In this document: positions 32,460 to 43,034 of the stretch, one piece after another | How the letters are laid out: every line of letters begins with the position of its first letter | How positions within the stretch are numbered: position 1 is the stretch's first letter | Source: Budorcas taxicolor | Lineage: Eukaryota > Chordata > Mammalia > Artiodactyla > Bovidae | Length of the DNA: 64,000 nt | Direction: 5' to 3' | Assembly: GCF_023091745.1 (NCBI RefSeq) | Contig: NC_068912.1 | Span: 75,565,067-75,629,066 of the forward strand | Notes under the pieces: generated by a model | What the model saw: only the letters and a program-made list of their open reading frames with translations | Database searches by the model: none | What the model was told of the DNA's origin: nothing | Translations under genes and position numbers: made by a program

Positions 32460-33425
32460 ATTTCATATGTTGTCAACATTAACTTACCTTCAATTGCGAT
32501 ATAATTTACATATTACACTGTGTTGTAAGTTTAAGATATATAACATGTTAACTTGATACGTTTATATATTGTAATAATATTGCCACCTATAGTGTTAACT
32601 AACTTCTCTATGTAATCCTATCAAGTCACATAATTAACATTCAAGTCACCTAATTAACATTTCTTTTTGGTGGTGAGAAAATTTAAGATCTAGTTTCTTA
32701 GAAATCTTAAAGTATGCAACATAATATTGTTGACTATATTGTGTATTGGATCTCCAGAATTTATTCATCTTTTAACTGCAAACTTGTATCATACGACCAA
32801 CATCTCCCCAATTTCTCCACCTTCCAGTCTCCGGTAATTACTGTTGTACTTTGCTTTTGTGGTTCACCTATATTAGATTCCACATATAAGCAATTTCATA
32901 TAGCATTTGTCATTGTCTGACTCACCTAAATTTGCCACAAATTGCAGGATTTCTTTCTTTCATATTGTTGATAAATATTATATATATGATATATAAATTG
33001 TATATATATGTTTCATTATCCATTCATTCATTGACATATCTTGGCTTCATCCATTCATTCATTGGCTTCACTCATTCATTGACATATCTTAGGCTGTTTC
33101 CATATCTTGGCTATTGTAAATAATCTGTTATAATGGTTACCATCAAGAAGACTAGAGATAGGTATTGGTGAGAATATTAAGAACAGGGAACCCTTATACA
33201 CTGGGTTAGTGGGATTTAACCATTATGGAAAACCATTAAGTTGAATTAACCATTATGGAAAACAGTATGGGGGTTCCTCAAAATATTAAAAATAGAACTA
33301 TCATATCATATAAATACACCTCTAGGTATATATCCAAAATAAATAAAAACAGGGTACAGAAAAGCTATTTGCACTCTCATGTTTATTACATTATTCATAA
33401 TAGCCAAGATGACATAGTGTTATTA
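32460..33425 (-). mobile_element. Ancient L1 3' UTR with 5' inversion
   Basis: Segment 32460-33127 is antisense L1 3' UTR (TTTTGGTGGTGAGAAAATTT; ATTAGATTCCACATATAAGC; CATATCTTGGCTATTGTAAA). Segment 33129-33425 is the part just upstream, in sense (GTGAGAATATTAAGAACAGG; ATGGAAAACAGTATGGGGGT; CATAATAGCCAAGATGACAT). Both pieces contain the AATAGCCAAGAT region, so the outer end of the inverted part overlaps the start of the 3' part. This is the twin-priming arrangement. A minisatellite-like duplication of TTCATTGACATATCTT lies at 33019-33091. Confidence 0.75.
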
Positions 33426-33429
33426 AAAT

Positions 33430-33670
33430 AAATATGAATAATGTATGATGTATATTTTATCTTTTATTTCTTTAGTTACATTAGTTTGATAGGTAATAAA
33501 TGGGTATTGTTAATTTTCACACAAACTCTTTGGTTGTTTTCCTTGAGCAAACATTGTACTTTTGCTCTGGTTTATTTGAAAAAATACAAAAGTAGAAAAA
33601 CTATTGCATTAAAATGTTGCCTGTAAAATAAGATCCAGTAGAAAAATTCCAATTATTCCAATTATTCCAT
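33430..33670. other. Unassigned AT-rich sequence
   Basis: Nothing recognisable. CAATTATTCC is tandemly duplicated just before the BovB. Confidence 0.4.
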
Positions 33671-33688
33671 TACACAAGTATTTCAGTT

Positions 33689-34790
33689 CAGTTCAGTTCA
33701 TTCAGTAGCTCAGTTGTGTCTCTTTGCGACCCCATGAATCACCATCTCCTGAAGTTCACTCAAACTCAGGTCCATCGAGTCATTGATGCTATCCAGCCAT
33801 CTCATCCTCTGTCATCCCCTTTTCCTCCTGCCCCCAATTCCTCCCAGCATCAGAGTCTTCTCCAATGAGTTAACTCTTTGCATGAGGTGGCCAAAGTACT
33901 GGAGTTTCAGCTTTAGCATCATTCCTTCCAAAGAAATCCCAGGGCTGATCTCCTTTCTATTAATGGACTGGTTAGATCTCCTTGCAGTCCAAGGGACTCT
34001 CAAGAGTCTTCTCCAACATCACAGTTCAAAAACATCAATTCTTTGGCGCTCAGCTTTCTTCACAGTCCAACTCTCACATCCATACATTACCACTGGAAAA
34101 ACCATAGCCTTGACTAAACAGACCTTTGTTGGCAAAGTAATGTGTCTGCTTTTCAATATGCCATCTAGGTTGGTCATAAATTTTCTTCCAAGGAGCAAGT
34201 GTCTTTTAATTTCATGGCTGCAATCACAATCTGCAGTGATTTTGGAGCCCCAAAAGACAAAGTGTGACACTGTTTCCACTGTTTCCCCATCTATTTCCCA
34301 TGAAGTGATGGGACCAGATGCCATGATCTTAGTTTTCTGAATGTTGTGCTTTAAGCCAACTTTTTCACTCTCCTCTTTCACTTTCATTAAAAGGCTTTTT
34401 AGTTCCTCTTCACTTTCTGCCATAAGGGTGGTATCATCTGCATATTTGAAGTTATTGATATTTCTCCCAGCAATCTTCATTCCAGCTTGTGCTTCTTCCC
34501 TCCCAGAGTTTCAGAAAAATATCTATTTCTGCTTTATTGACTATGCCAAAGCCTTTGCCTGTGTGGATCACAATAAACTGGAAAATTCTGAAAGAGATGG
34601 GAATACAAGATCACCTGACCTGCCTCTTGAGAAATCTGAATGCAGGTCAGGAAGCAACAGTTAGAACTAGACATGGAACAACAGACTGGTTCCAAATAGG
34701 AAAAGGAGTACGTCAAGGCTATATATTGTCACCCTGTTTATTTAACTTCTATGCAGAGTACATCATGAGAAACGCTGGGCTGGAAGAAGC
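33689..34790 (-). mobile_element. BovB LINE with 5' inversion and long TSD, younger subfamily
   Basis: Segment 33689-34495 is antisense BovB from the (TTCAG)n complement of the tail up to the coding region for EEAQAG. Segment 34497-34790 is the upstream RT region in sense (TCAGAAAAATATCTATTTCT to GCTGGGCTGGAAGAAGC). The two parts meet almost exactly at the same BovB position, with only a few bases of overlap. ACACAAGTATTTCAGTT at 33672-33688 is repeated at 34791-34807, so the whole structure is one insertion. The YADD codons lie at 34444-34433 on the minus strand. The frame is broken. Confidence 0.94.
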
Positions 34791-34807
34791 ACACAAGTAT
34801 TTCAGTT

Positions 34808-35205
34808 TGGACAAAAAGTTAAAAAATTTACTCAACATTTTGTCAAAAATACGAAGTTATTTAATTTTTTTCAAGTTGGGTAAAATTTAATGCATATAAT
34901 AATTCACAACAGATTTATTATCTCACTTAAGTTGCATGAGTATTTCTTCATTTGAAACAGCTTAAATATTATCTAGAGTTGCTCTCCAGGAGGATTTGTT
35001 CATAACAACAAATCACACAGTTAATTTTGTAGAGGTAGTCATTTCTGCTAAATGCTTATCTTTCCCAGATAGATAAGCAACTTGGCCAGCAACCTGTCTT
35101 GTTTTTTTTCCTGTGTGCAACTAAGTATCTGCAGGAACACGGTGAACCTCCGCACTCCCTTCTAGTGGGCCAACAAAGTTACTTAATTTAAAAATATACA
35201 AAGTT
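34808..35205. other. Unassigned AT-rich sequence
   Basis: No recognisable gene or repeat. Confidence 0.45.
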
Positions 35206-35216
35206 ACATTACTTGG

Positions 35217-35417
35217 CTGGGCCTTAGTCTTGTCCAACTCTTTGTGACCCCATGCATTGTAACCCACCAGGCTCCGCTATCCATGGGGATCCTCCAGGCA
35301 AAAATACTAGAATAGGTTGCCATGCCCTCCTCTAGGGGATCTTCCCAAACCAAGGATTGAACCAGGTCTCTCACACTGCAGGTGGATTCTTTACCATCTG
35401 AGCTACCTGGGAAGCCC
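35217..35417 (-). repeat. Bov-tA SINE, antisense, with 11-base TSD
   Basis: Tail CTGGGCCTTAGTCTTGTCCA through to head GAGCTACCTGGGAAGCCC. ACATTACTTGG flanks it at 35206-35216 and 35418-35428. Confidence 0.95.
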
Positions 35418-35429
35418 ACATTACTTGGT

Positions 35430-36270
35430 TCTCCCTTCCATTTATGCTATTATCTCTTATTTCTCCTTTTTTGATCTTATCTTTATCATCTATTTTAGAT
35501 TCCTACAATTACTACTCTGTCTCATCAATTCATGCAACAATTATTATTTTCATAAGAGATTCCATATTTATAAGTAGTTTTGATATCATTATCTTTCATT
35601 TAGTCTTTTAGTAAAGATTAATCATATTCACTAAGCTTAAAGCAAACACTAAAGTTATTTAAGATCTTGAATATCAGACACTTTCCACTCTACATTCTTC
35701 AATTTTACTTCTCCAGTCAGCTTTTCTTTTACATTTACTTCAATCTTCAGTTAAGTGTCTGCCTATACTGTTAGATCTATTGGACTCCTGTCCTCATCTT
35801 AAAACTTAAAAAATCTGCCTTGCTTCTAGGGTTTCAGATGTCAGTGGCTACACTGTAACAATTCCAAAGTATCCTGAGAGAGGTGGTCACAGCAATTGCA
35901 GCCATAAAGTTAAAAGAGGAAAAGTGTAATTTGAATTCTATGGACACAAAAGAATAAAAATGTACAACAGATAATAGAATTCTTAGGCTGGCAGAGAGTG
36001 AGCCTTTCTTTCACCCTTCACCCAGAAAATATAAAATGATACATAGTTTCAGAACCACAAATTAAGCATGTAGAGCAATGTTATTCCAGAATTTTATGAT
36101 TCAGAGTATAGATGAAAACTACCACAACATCTGGACTATGTGTAAAAACACATACTTGCAACAACTTGAAATGACTATCTCAAAGATCTTTGTAGACCAC
36201 ACAATGAATAAGTAAGATACTATCCAGTTTTCAAAACCAACATAAAACTAGCTGACAATAAAGCTTGGTT
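35430..36270. other. Unassigned sequence
   Basis: No recognisable gene or repeat in about 840 bases. Confidence 0.45.
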
Positions 36271-36274
36271 GTTA

Positions 36275-36515
36275 ACACAGCCTTTATGGCCAGACTGCTT
36301 AGGTACACTTCCTGGCTTTTCTGCATTTTACCCCTGTAACCATAGTAAGTCACTTAGAATCACTATGTATGTCAATTTCCAGATCTGTAAAATATGTATA
36401 TTAGTACCAATGACCTGACAGGGCTGTTATAAGAATTAAATGTGTTACTAGATAAAAGTGTTTAAAATAATACTTGACACATTGTAAGTATCTCTAAAAG
36501 GTTAACTATTATAGA
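36275..36515 (+). repeat. MIR SINE, near full length
   Basis: CTTTATGGCCAGACTGCTTA, GTAAGTCACTTAGAATCACT, TTTCCAGATCTGTAAAATAT, GGGCTGTTATAAGAATTAAA and TACTTGACACATTGTAAGTA follow the full MIR order. Confidence 0.8.
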
Positions 36516-36689
36516 CATTAGTATGTCACTACGTATAAATGAGTTAAATACTCTTATACTGCAAAGACTCTTAGACTTCAGTGTTAAACAGTCAAAATAT
36601 GCTAACTTATAAGAACTGCACTCAAAAAAATGACAGGAAAGGATTACAAGTAAAGCATTAGTCAGAAATAAACTAGAAAACATGAAACA

Positions 36690-36825
36690 AACAAAAAAGA
36701 TTAAAATTTTTATTTTTTTGGGCATGGAGCTTGCAGGATGCCCGTTCCCCAACCAGGGATCAAAGCCTTGTCCCCTGCAGAGGAAGTGAACAATCCTAAA
36801 CACTGGACTGCCAGAGAATTCATCT
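36690..36825 (-). repeat. CHR-type tRNA-derived SINE, antisense
   Basis: TTTTTATTTTTTTGGGCATG, AGCTTGCAGGATGCCCGTTC, CAACCAGGGATCAAAGCC and ACACTGGACTGCCAGAGAAT are antisense CHR. Confidence 0.8.
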
Positions 36826-36829
36826 AAAA

Positions 36830-36990
36830 ATCATTTTAAAACAAGTAGCTTTAAATTGGAGGAATATGGTGATTTAACTTTGGCAAAAGGTATAGTGCAT
36901 AATCATAAAGCTTTATGTAAAAAAAATAGGATATGAAAATATGAAGAAATGATAAAAACACAAAAGTAAAATAGTGGAATAATAATAAAT
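36830..36990. other. Unassigned AT-rich sequence
   Basis: Nothing recognisable. Confidence 0.4.
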
Positions 36991-36993
36991 GAT

Positions 36994-37540
36994 GTGAGAC
37001 GCTTACTCCTTGGAAGAAAAGTTATAACCAACCTAGATAGTATATTCAAAAGCAGAGACATTACTTTGCCAACAAAGGTCCGTCTACTCAAGGCTATGGT
37101 TTTTCCAGTGGTCATGTATGGATCTGAGAGTTGGACTGTGAAGAAGGCTGAGCACTGAAGAATTGATGCTTTTGAACTGTGGTGTTGGAGAAGACCCTTG
37201 AGAGTCTCTTGGACTGCAAGGAGATCCAACAAGTCCATTCTGAAGGAGATCAACCTTGGGATTTCTTTGGAAGGAATGATGCTAAAGCTGAAGCTCCAGT
37301 ACTTTGGCCACCTCATGTGAAGAGTTGACTCACTGGAAAAGACTCTGACGCTGGGAGGGATTGAGGGTAGGAGAAGAAGGGGACGACCAAGGATGAGATG
37401 GCTGGATGGCATCACGGACCTGATGGACGTGAGTCTGAGCGAACTCCGGGAGATGGTGATGGACAGGGAGGCCTGGCGTGCTGCGATTCATGGAGTCGCA
37501 AAGAGTCGGACACGACTGAGTGACTGAACTGAACTGAACC
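36994..37540 (+). mobile_element. BovB LINE 3' third, younger subfamily
   Basis: GAGACGCTTACTCCTTGGAA to the tail TGAGTGACTGAACTGAACTG. It covers the coding region from RRLLLGRKV through WTARRSN and GISLEGMM to the C-terminus, with stops (for example TGA in the HLMRRV segment). The flanks give no clear target-site duplication. Confidence 0.95.
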
Positions 37541-37544
37541 CAAT

Positions 37545-38300
37545 TTTAGAAAATTATTCCAAAATAAACAAGAAAAACAAAGTAATAAAATTTGAATACT
37601 AAGTTCTTGTTTATTTAAAAGTTGTAAGTCAAACTTAGTAAATTATAGAAACTTCATGCTTAAATAATTATAGAAATTTTAATATGCTATCAGATATTAT
37701 ACCACAAACACAACCCTAGCAAGTTATTAGAAGAACAAATTGTAAATGCTCTATTTCTGTGATTTCATTGCATGAAAACTTTAAAGCAATAATACAAATA
37801 AGAAAGAAAAGCTATTTAGAAATTACAAAATTCCCTACTTAACTCTTCAGTTAGAGAGAACATTAAGATAGGAACTTGAAGCTACTCAATAAAGTGACAG
37901 CCTTAAAATATGTATTTATTCATTAATTTCATATATAGTCACTATTCAAGTCACTGAGTTTCCAGTGATAAGCAAGAAAAACAGTTCTTGCTTAGCTGGC
38001 CTGGAGTTTCATTGGGGAAGGGAAAGAAGCACTTACTCATTAACTCACTCACTCAATAAATCAATAAGTTATCAAATAACCAAAATGGGGAAAACCCTGA
38101 GACAAGCAAGAAGAAAATTTAATAATAAATAAAAAAGTAATTTGGAGTGCCACAAGCTATAAAAGAGAAAAATAAATGTAGAACAGTTTCTTGAAAAAAA
38201 TTAGTGAACTGGGATTTCACATAGTAATCACATAAAAATGATTAATCAAAACTATGCAAAATTAAGAATGAATGATATATAAAATTTAAAATGTTATAAG
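37545..38300. other. Unassigned AT-rich sequence, with a possible ancient repeat
   Basis: The middle (37925-38050: CACTATTCAAGTCACTGAGT, CTGGAGTTTCATTGGGGAAG) resembles a common ancient mammalian repeat that I cannot name. No gene. Confidence 0.4.
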
Positions 38301-39101
38301 GGAATACCAAGGGAATATTTCATGCAAAGATAGGCTCGAGAAAGAACAGAAATGGTATGGATCTAACAGAAGCAGAAGATATTAAGAAAAGGTGGCACGA
38401 ATACATAGAAGAACTGTACAAAAAAGATCTTCACGACCAAGATAATCATGATTATGTGATCACTCACCTAGAGCCAGACATCCTGGAATGTGAAGTCAAG
38501 TGGGCCTTAGAAACATCACTATGAACAAAGCCAGTGGAGGTGATGGAATTCCAGTTGAGCTTTTTCAAATTCTAAAAGATGATGCTGTGAAAGCGCTGCA
38601 CTCAATATGCCAGCAAATTTGGAAAACTCAATAGTGGCCACAGAACTGGAAAAGGTCAGTTTTCATTCCAATCCCAAAGAAAGGTAATGCCAAAGAATGC
38701 TCCAACTACCACACAATTGCACTCATCTCACATGCTAGTAAAGTAATGCTCAAAATTCTCCAAGATAGGATTCAGCAATATGTGAACCATGACTTCCTGA
38801 TGTTCAAGCTGGTTTTAGAAAAGGCAGAGGAACCAGAGATCAAATTGCCAACATCCACTGGATCATAAAAAAAGCAAGAGAGTTCCAGAAAAACATCTAT
38901 TTCTGCTTTATTGACTATGGCAAAGCCTTTGACTGTGTGGATCACAATAAACTGTGGAAAATTCTGAGAGAGATGGGAATACCAGACCACCTAACCTGCC
39001 TCTTGAGAAATCTGTATGCAGGCTAGGAAGCAACAGTTATAACTGGGCATGGAACAACAGACTGGATCCAAATAGGAAAAGGAGTACGTCAATGCTGTAT
39101 A

Positions 39102-39617
39102 TTGTCACCCTGCTTATTTAACTTCTATGCAGAGTACATCATGAGAAATGCTGGGTTGGAAGAAGCACAAGCTGGAATCAAGATTGCCAGGAGAAATATC
39201 AATCACCTCAGATATGCAGATGACACCACCCTTATGGCAGAAAGTGAAGCGGAACTAAAAAGCATCTTGATGAAAGTGAAAGAGGAGAGTGAAAAAGTTG
39301 GCTTAAAGCTCAACATTCAGAAAACGAAGATCATGGCATCCGGTCCCATCACTCCATGGGAAATAGATGGGGAAACAGTGGAAACAGTGTCAGACTTTAT
39401 TTTTTGGGGCTCCAAAATCACTGCAGATGGTGACTGCAGCCATGAAATTAAAAGACGCTTACTCATTGGAAGAAAAGTTATGGCCAACCTAGATAGCATA
39501 TTCAAAAGCAGAGACATTACTTTGCTGACTAAGGTCCATCTAGTCAAGGCTATGGCTTTTCCAGTAGTCATGTATGGATGTGAGAGTTGGACTGTGAAAA
39601 AGCTGAACACCGAATAA
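39102..39617 (+). pseudogene. BovB reverse transcriptase, palm/thumb segment, open fragment
   Basis: A 171-codon open stretch beginning at the SPCLFNFYAEYIM segment holds the RT catalytic motif YADD at residues 38-41 (39213-39224), then KLNIQKTKIMASG and GSKITADGDCSHEIKRR. It lies inside a 5'-truncated BovB, so it is the middle of a longer protein and has no promoter or proper start. A 1-base deletion near 39600 (KKA to KKLN) moves the reading to the next frame. Confidence 0.85.
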
Positions 39618-39982
39618 TTGATGCTTTTGAACTGTGGTGTTGGAGAAGACTCGTGAGAGTCCCTTGGACTGCAAGGAGATACAACCAGTCCATTCTGAAG
39701 GAGATCAGCCCTGGGATTTCTTTGGAAGGAATGATGCTAAAGCTGAAACTCCAGTACTTTGGCCACCTCGTGAGAAGAGTTCACTCACTGGAAAAGACTC
39801 TGATGCTGGGAGGGATTGGGGTCAGGAGGAGAAGGGGACGACAGAGGATGAGATGGCTGGATGGCATCACAGACTCGATGGACGCAAGTCTGAGTGAACT
39901 CTGGGAGTTGGCGATGGACAGGGAGGCCTGGCGTGCTGCGATTCATGGAGTCGCAAAGAGTCAGATACAACTGAGCGATTGA
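39587..39982 (+). pseudogene. BovB ORF C-terminal segment, open fragment
   Basis: A 131-codon open stretch continuing the above in another frame. It has FELWCWRRLVRVPWTARR, ISPGISLEGMMLKLKLQYFG, a basic run RRRRGRQRMRW and the end AAIHGVAKS. This region follows the RT in BovB, and the basic run may bind nucleic acid (inference). Confidence 0.8.
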
Positions 39983-39994
39983 ACTGACACAGGC

Positions 39995-40890
39995 TAGCTA
40001 TAGAGTCAAAAACAGATTGTGAACACACTGAGAATGCTCTTTAATGGGTTGAGATTCTTTATCAAGCAACCAGCCAGACTGTAGTAAGATTAGAAAAGTA
40101 AAGACAGGGATTTTACGGGAAAGAGTGGAAGTCTAAACAACATACTGCTGCCTAAGTTAACAGCGTTCTCTTAGGTTAGGTGAAACCAGTTGAGTTTGGA
40201 TAACAAAGCGGCATCTTCTCTCCCCTCTCTGGTTATTCCTCTTGGTCAAAAGCTATTTCAGGGCTACGGAGAGAGGAAAGAAGGGAGACTCTCAGACAGG
40301 TTCCTGGCATTCCCTGGTCCCTGGTCAAAATGGTACCAAACAGACTAGAACATCATTCTATTCCAAAATTATCAAAGTTATGTCAAACTCAGAGATAATT
40401 ATCACTACAAAACACATTGAATGTAAAATGAGGAGGGATGAGGTCCTATGGCAAAACTCTGAGGGGCAGCAACAGTGAGGATATTTGAAAAAAAAATGAA
40501 ATTTGAGTTAAGCAGGAGTACACTGAAAGCTAGTCAGAAAGTAAGGAGCAAACAAATGAATAAGGCCTAGTATCATGTAAAACAGCAGAAAGGAGGGCAT
40601 CATGGAAGCTGTGGTCCCAGTGGCTATTAGTATCCTTGGCAAGAGCAAGTTCAGTTAGGTGATGGAGACAGAAATCACACTGCACAGATTAACTCGTATA
40701 ACAGGGTTTTGAGAAGTGCATGCAATCAATGTAGACAGTTTCCTCAGAGGAAGTGATTTTTGAAGCATGTGACCCAGGAGGCAGAAAGAAAATTATCAAG
40801 AGAGTTACAAATTTGGCTACAGAGCTACCAAGTCTAAGTTAGAAGACAAAGGGAAAAATATGTATAATACATATTTATAAGCTTATAAGA
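39995..40890. other. Unassigned sequence, repeat-like in part
   Basis: The stretch from 40030 to 40330 (GAGAATGCTCTTTAATGGGT, AGGGATTTTACGGGAAAGAG) could be an old antisense LTR, but I cannot name it. No gene recognised. Confidence 0.35.
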
Positions 40891-40905
40891 GGAAATAATT
40901 TATAA

Positions 40906-41128
40906 GGGCTTCCCAGATGGTTCAGTGGTAAAGAATCCACCCGCCAGTGCAAGAGACACAAGAAATGTGGGTTCCATCCCTGGGTCAGGAGCTCAATCCC
41001 CTGGAGAAGGAAATGGCAACCCACTCCAGTATTATTGCCTGGAAAATTCCATGGATAGAGGAACTTTGGGGGCTACAGCCCATGGGGCCGCAGAGAGTCA
41101 GACATGACTGAGCACACACACGGGGGTA
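40906..41128 (+). repeat. Bov-tA SINE with 9-base TSD
   Basis: GGGCTTCCCAGATGGTTCAG to AGACATGACTGAGCACACAC. It has a small insertion after CTGGGTCAGGA. AATTTATAA at 40897-40905 and 41129-41137 flanks it. It interrupts old L1-like sequence. Confidence 0.93.
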
Positions 41129-41164
41129 AATTTATAAATAGCTCATAGAAATATAAAGATAAAA

Positions 41165-41475
41165 GCTTAAAGGATACAAACAGGCAATTAGTAGAAAAAG
41201 AAATAGCCAATGAATATTTGAGAAGGTACTAATATCATTACTGATAAAAGCAATGATGAACAATATTAAACTTTTAGATTATCCAAAATTAATAATATAT
41301 GGTAAAGGTGACAAGTATAGGTAAATGAAACCTATATGTGGATGGGTTGGTAATTGTTCCACACATTTTTTGTAAGGCAATTTAGCACTATAAAATTCCA
41401 TGACATATGAACAGCAATCCTGTAAATCTACTCTACAGAAATAGGTGTCAATTTCACTATAATCTGGAATAGCAC
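41165..41475 (+). repeat. Ancient L1M fragment, sense
   Basis: AGGCAATTAGTAGAAAAAGA, AATAGCCAATGAATATTTGA, GATAAAAGCAATGATGAACA, and later GCAATTTAGCACTATAAAAT and CTACTCTACAGAAATAGG are in the order of the ORF2-end/3' region of old L1. Confidence 0.5.
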
Positions 41476-41479
41476 AATA

Positions 41480-42305
41480 CTGAACAGTTCTCTTTAGCAA
41501 GGGTACAACCCTTTTAAGAAGGTTTGCTGTGAACAGGAGGAAAGAAATGAATGGTAGAGAGAAGTAAGACAGGGCAAGTTGTTTGTTTTTAATGGGAGAT
41601 AGATGTGGAAGATTAAATAAGAGAGAAAAGGAACAAGTGAAAATAGATATGTTAAAATACAGAGATAGTGCATAATGGATAGATGGTGGTAGAAGACACT
41701 GTAGTCCCAAGCAGGAGAAGTGAATAAGAACCATGAAACAGCAGGAAGAAAAGAGGACAGGGACTCACACCAGTACGATTACAGATTTGATGACAAGAGA
41801 TTGAAAAATTCACATAGGACAGTGTCTATATTCTTTTCAATTTAAGAAGAAAAGTTTAGTTGTTGCAAGTTGTAGATGTTTTCAAATTAGATTTTGGGGA
41901 TGTGAAAAAGATAGGAAGTAGGCATGTATTCAATGAGAACCAGAAATTAGTAAAACACATAAACTCTGATGACATTGACTTCTGGGGTTATTTATTTTGT
42001 CAATAATTAATAAAGGTAGAAAGAGAACTTGTCAGTGAGTAAGAAGGAAAAAAAGAAAGGAATAGAGGATATACTGGAGACATAGTGGTTAAAGATACAT
42101 TAAGAAGTTAAAACTACACCAAAATGGAAATAAAACAGAATCAATAGAAAGTGTAAAGCTGTTATGGAATGGGGTCTCAGAATGTTTGAAGAATAGGTGA
42201 TAGGCTGAATGCCTGAGTGTGGAGAAGTGCAGGTTGCAGAGAGTGAGATGCTTAAGGTTATAAAGAATTGGTATTTCCAGTTAGAGACAGATGTATAGAA
42301 CAGTC
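41480..42305. other. Unassigned purine-rich sequence
   Basis: No gene recognised. A minus-strand open frame at 41279-41734 overlaps L1M sequence and lacks motifs. Confidence 0.4.
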
Positions 42306-42309
42306 TTTT

Positions 42310-42644
42310 GGACTCTGTGGGAGAGGGAGAGGGTGGGATGATTTGGGGGAATGGCATTGAAACATGTATAATATCATATAAGAAACGAATCGCCAGTCCA
42401 GGTTCAATGCAGGATACAGGATGCTTGAGGCTGGTGCACTGGGATGACCCAGAGGGATGGTACAGGGAGGGAGGTGGGAGGGGGGTTCAGGATGGGGAAC
42501 ATGTGTATACCCATGGTGGATTCATGTTGATGTATGGCAAAACCATACAATATCATAAAGTAATTAATCTCCAGTTAACATAAATAAATTTAAATTTAAA
42601 AAAAGCTCAACGTTCAGAAAACTAAAAAAAAAAAAAAAAAAAAA
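42310..42644 (+). mobile_element. L1 (cattle-type) 3' end plus short BovB-like segment and poly(A)
   Basis: GACTCTGTGGGAGAGGGAGA, GGAATGGCATTGAAACATGT, AATCGCCAGTCCAGGTTCAA, TGCACTGGGATGACCCAGAG, AGGATGGGGAACATGTGTAT and AATCTCCAGTTAACATAAAT are the young ruminant L1 3' UTR. After its A-rich end, 42604-42623 reads AGCTCAACGTTCAGAAAACT, nearly identical to BovB coding sequence, and a run of 21 A follows (42624-42644). Confidence 0.88.
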
Positions 42645-42659
42645 CCGAGGTATGAATAA

Positions 42660-42784
42660 CATGTTCCTCAAAGAAAATCCTATACTAAATAAATCAAACT
42701 GTCAACCAATCTTAATTTACAGTTTTATTTGCAGTTTAAACAAAATCCCAAGGCAACTGAAAATATTGTCAAAGTGGTTTTTAT
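42660..42784. other. Unassigned short stretch
   Basis: Nothing recognisable. Confidence 0.4.
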
Positions 42785-43030
42785 AATGGTTTTTGAGAAG
42801 AGCCAATAGATTTTTAATAGGTTTTATATTTTTAAGAAGTCTTGGGTTTACAGCAAAACTAAATAGAAAGTACAGTTTCCATATACTCTCTGGCCCCTGC
42901 TAACCCACAGACCCTCCACCCATCTACATCCACACCAGAACAGTACATTGGTCACAACTGATAAGTCATTATATGGTTCACTCTTGTTATTGCACAGCGT
43001 ATAGGCTTTTGACACATGTATAAATCACAT
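42785..43030 (-). repeat. Ancient L1M 3' UTR, antisense, part 1 of 3
   Basis: GAAGAGCCAATAGATTTTTA, CTTGGGTTTACAGCAAAACT, ACCAGAACAGTACATTGGTC and GGTTCACTCTTGTTATTGCA match the antisense 3' end of old L1. It continues after the BovB at 44363 with the expected next segment. Confidence 0.8.
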
Positions 43031-43034
43031 TCAC

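Larger units (their letters stand above)
38308..39990 (+). mobile_element. BovB LINE, 3' half (RT to tail), younger subfamily
   Basis: Begins GGAATATTTCATGCAAAGAT, upstream of the reverse transcriptase, and runs to GAGCGATTGAACTGACA. It includes the whole RT and C-terminal region. The endonuclease is missing. Divergence is low, but indels and stops break the frame (for example in the DIFTTNKAS region near 38516, and a TAG replacing the Q of AGQEA near 39025). Confidence 0.96.

Noticed and set aside
33005..33091. CRISPR-like repeated TTCATTGACATATCTT units
   Set aside because: Only two or three imperfect copies inside an L1 3' UTR; this is a local duplication, and CRISPR arrays are not expected in a mammalian genome.
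33783..34340. 185-codon plus-strand open frame
   Set aside because: It is the antisense shadow of a BovB coding region; BovB antisense frames are often open because of codon composition.
36903..37415. 170-codon minus-strand open frame
   Set aside because: Antisense shadow of the forward BovB at 36994-37540.
41279..41734. 151-codon minus-strand open frame
   Set aside because: It overlaps old L1-like sequence, is hydrophobic and phenylalanine/leucine-rich as expected from A-rich DNA read in antisense, and has no motif or exon context.
42310..42660. Target-site duplication for the L1 at 42310 (GTATAGAACA versus GTATGAATAACA)
   Set aside because: The similarity needs gaps and the bases are AT-rich; not strong enough to set boundaries.
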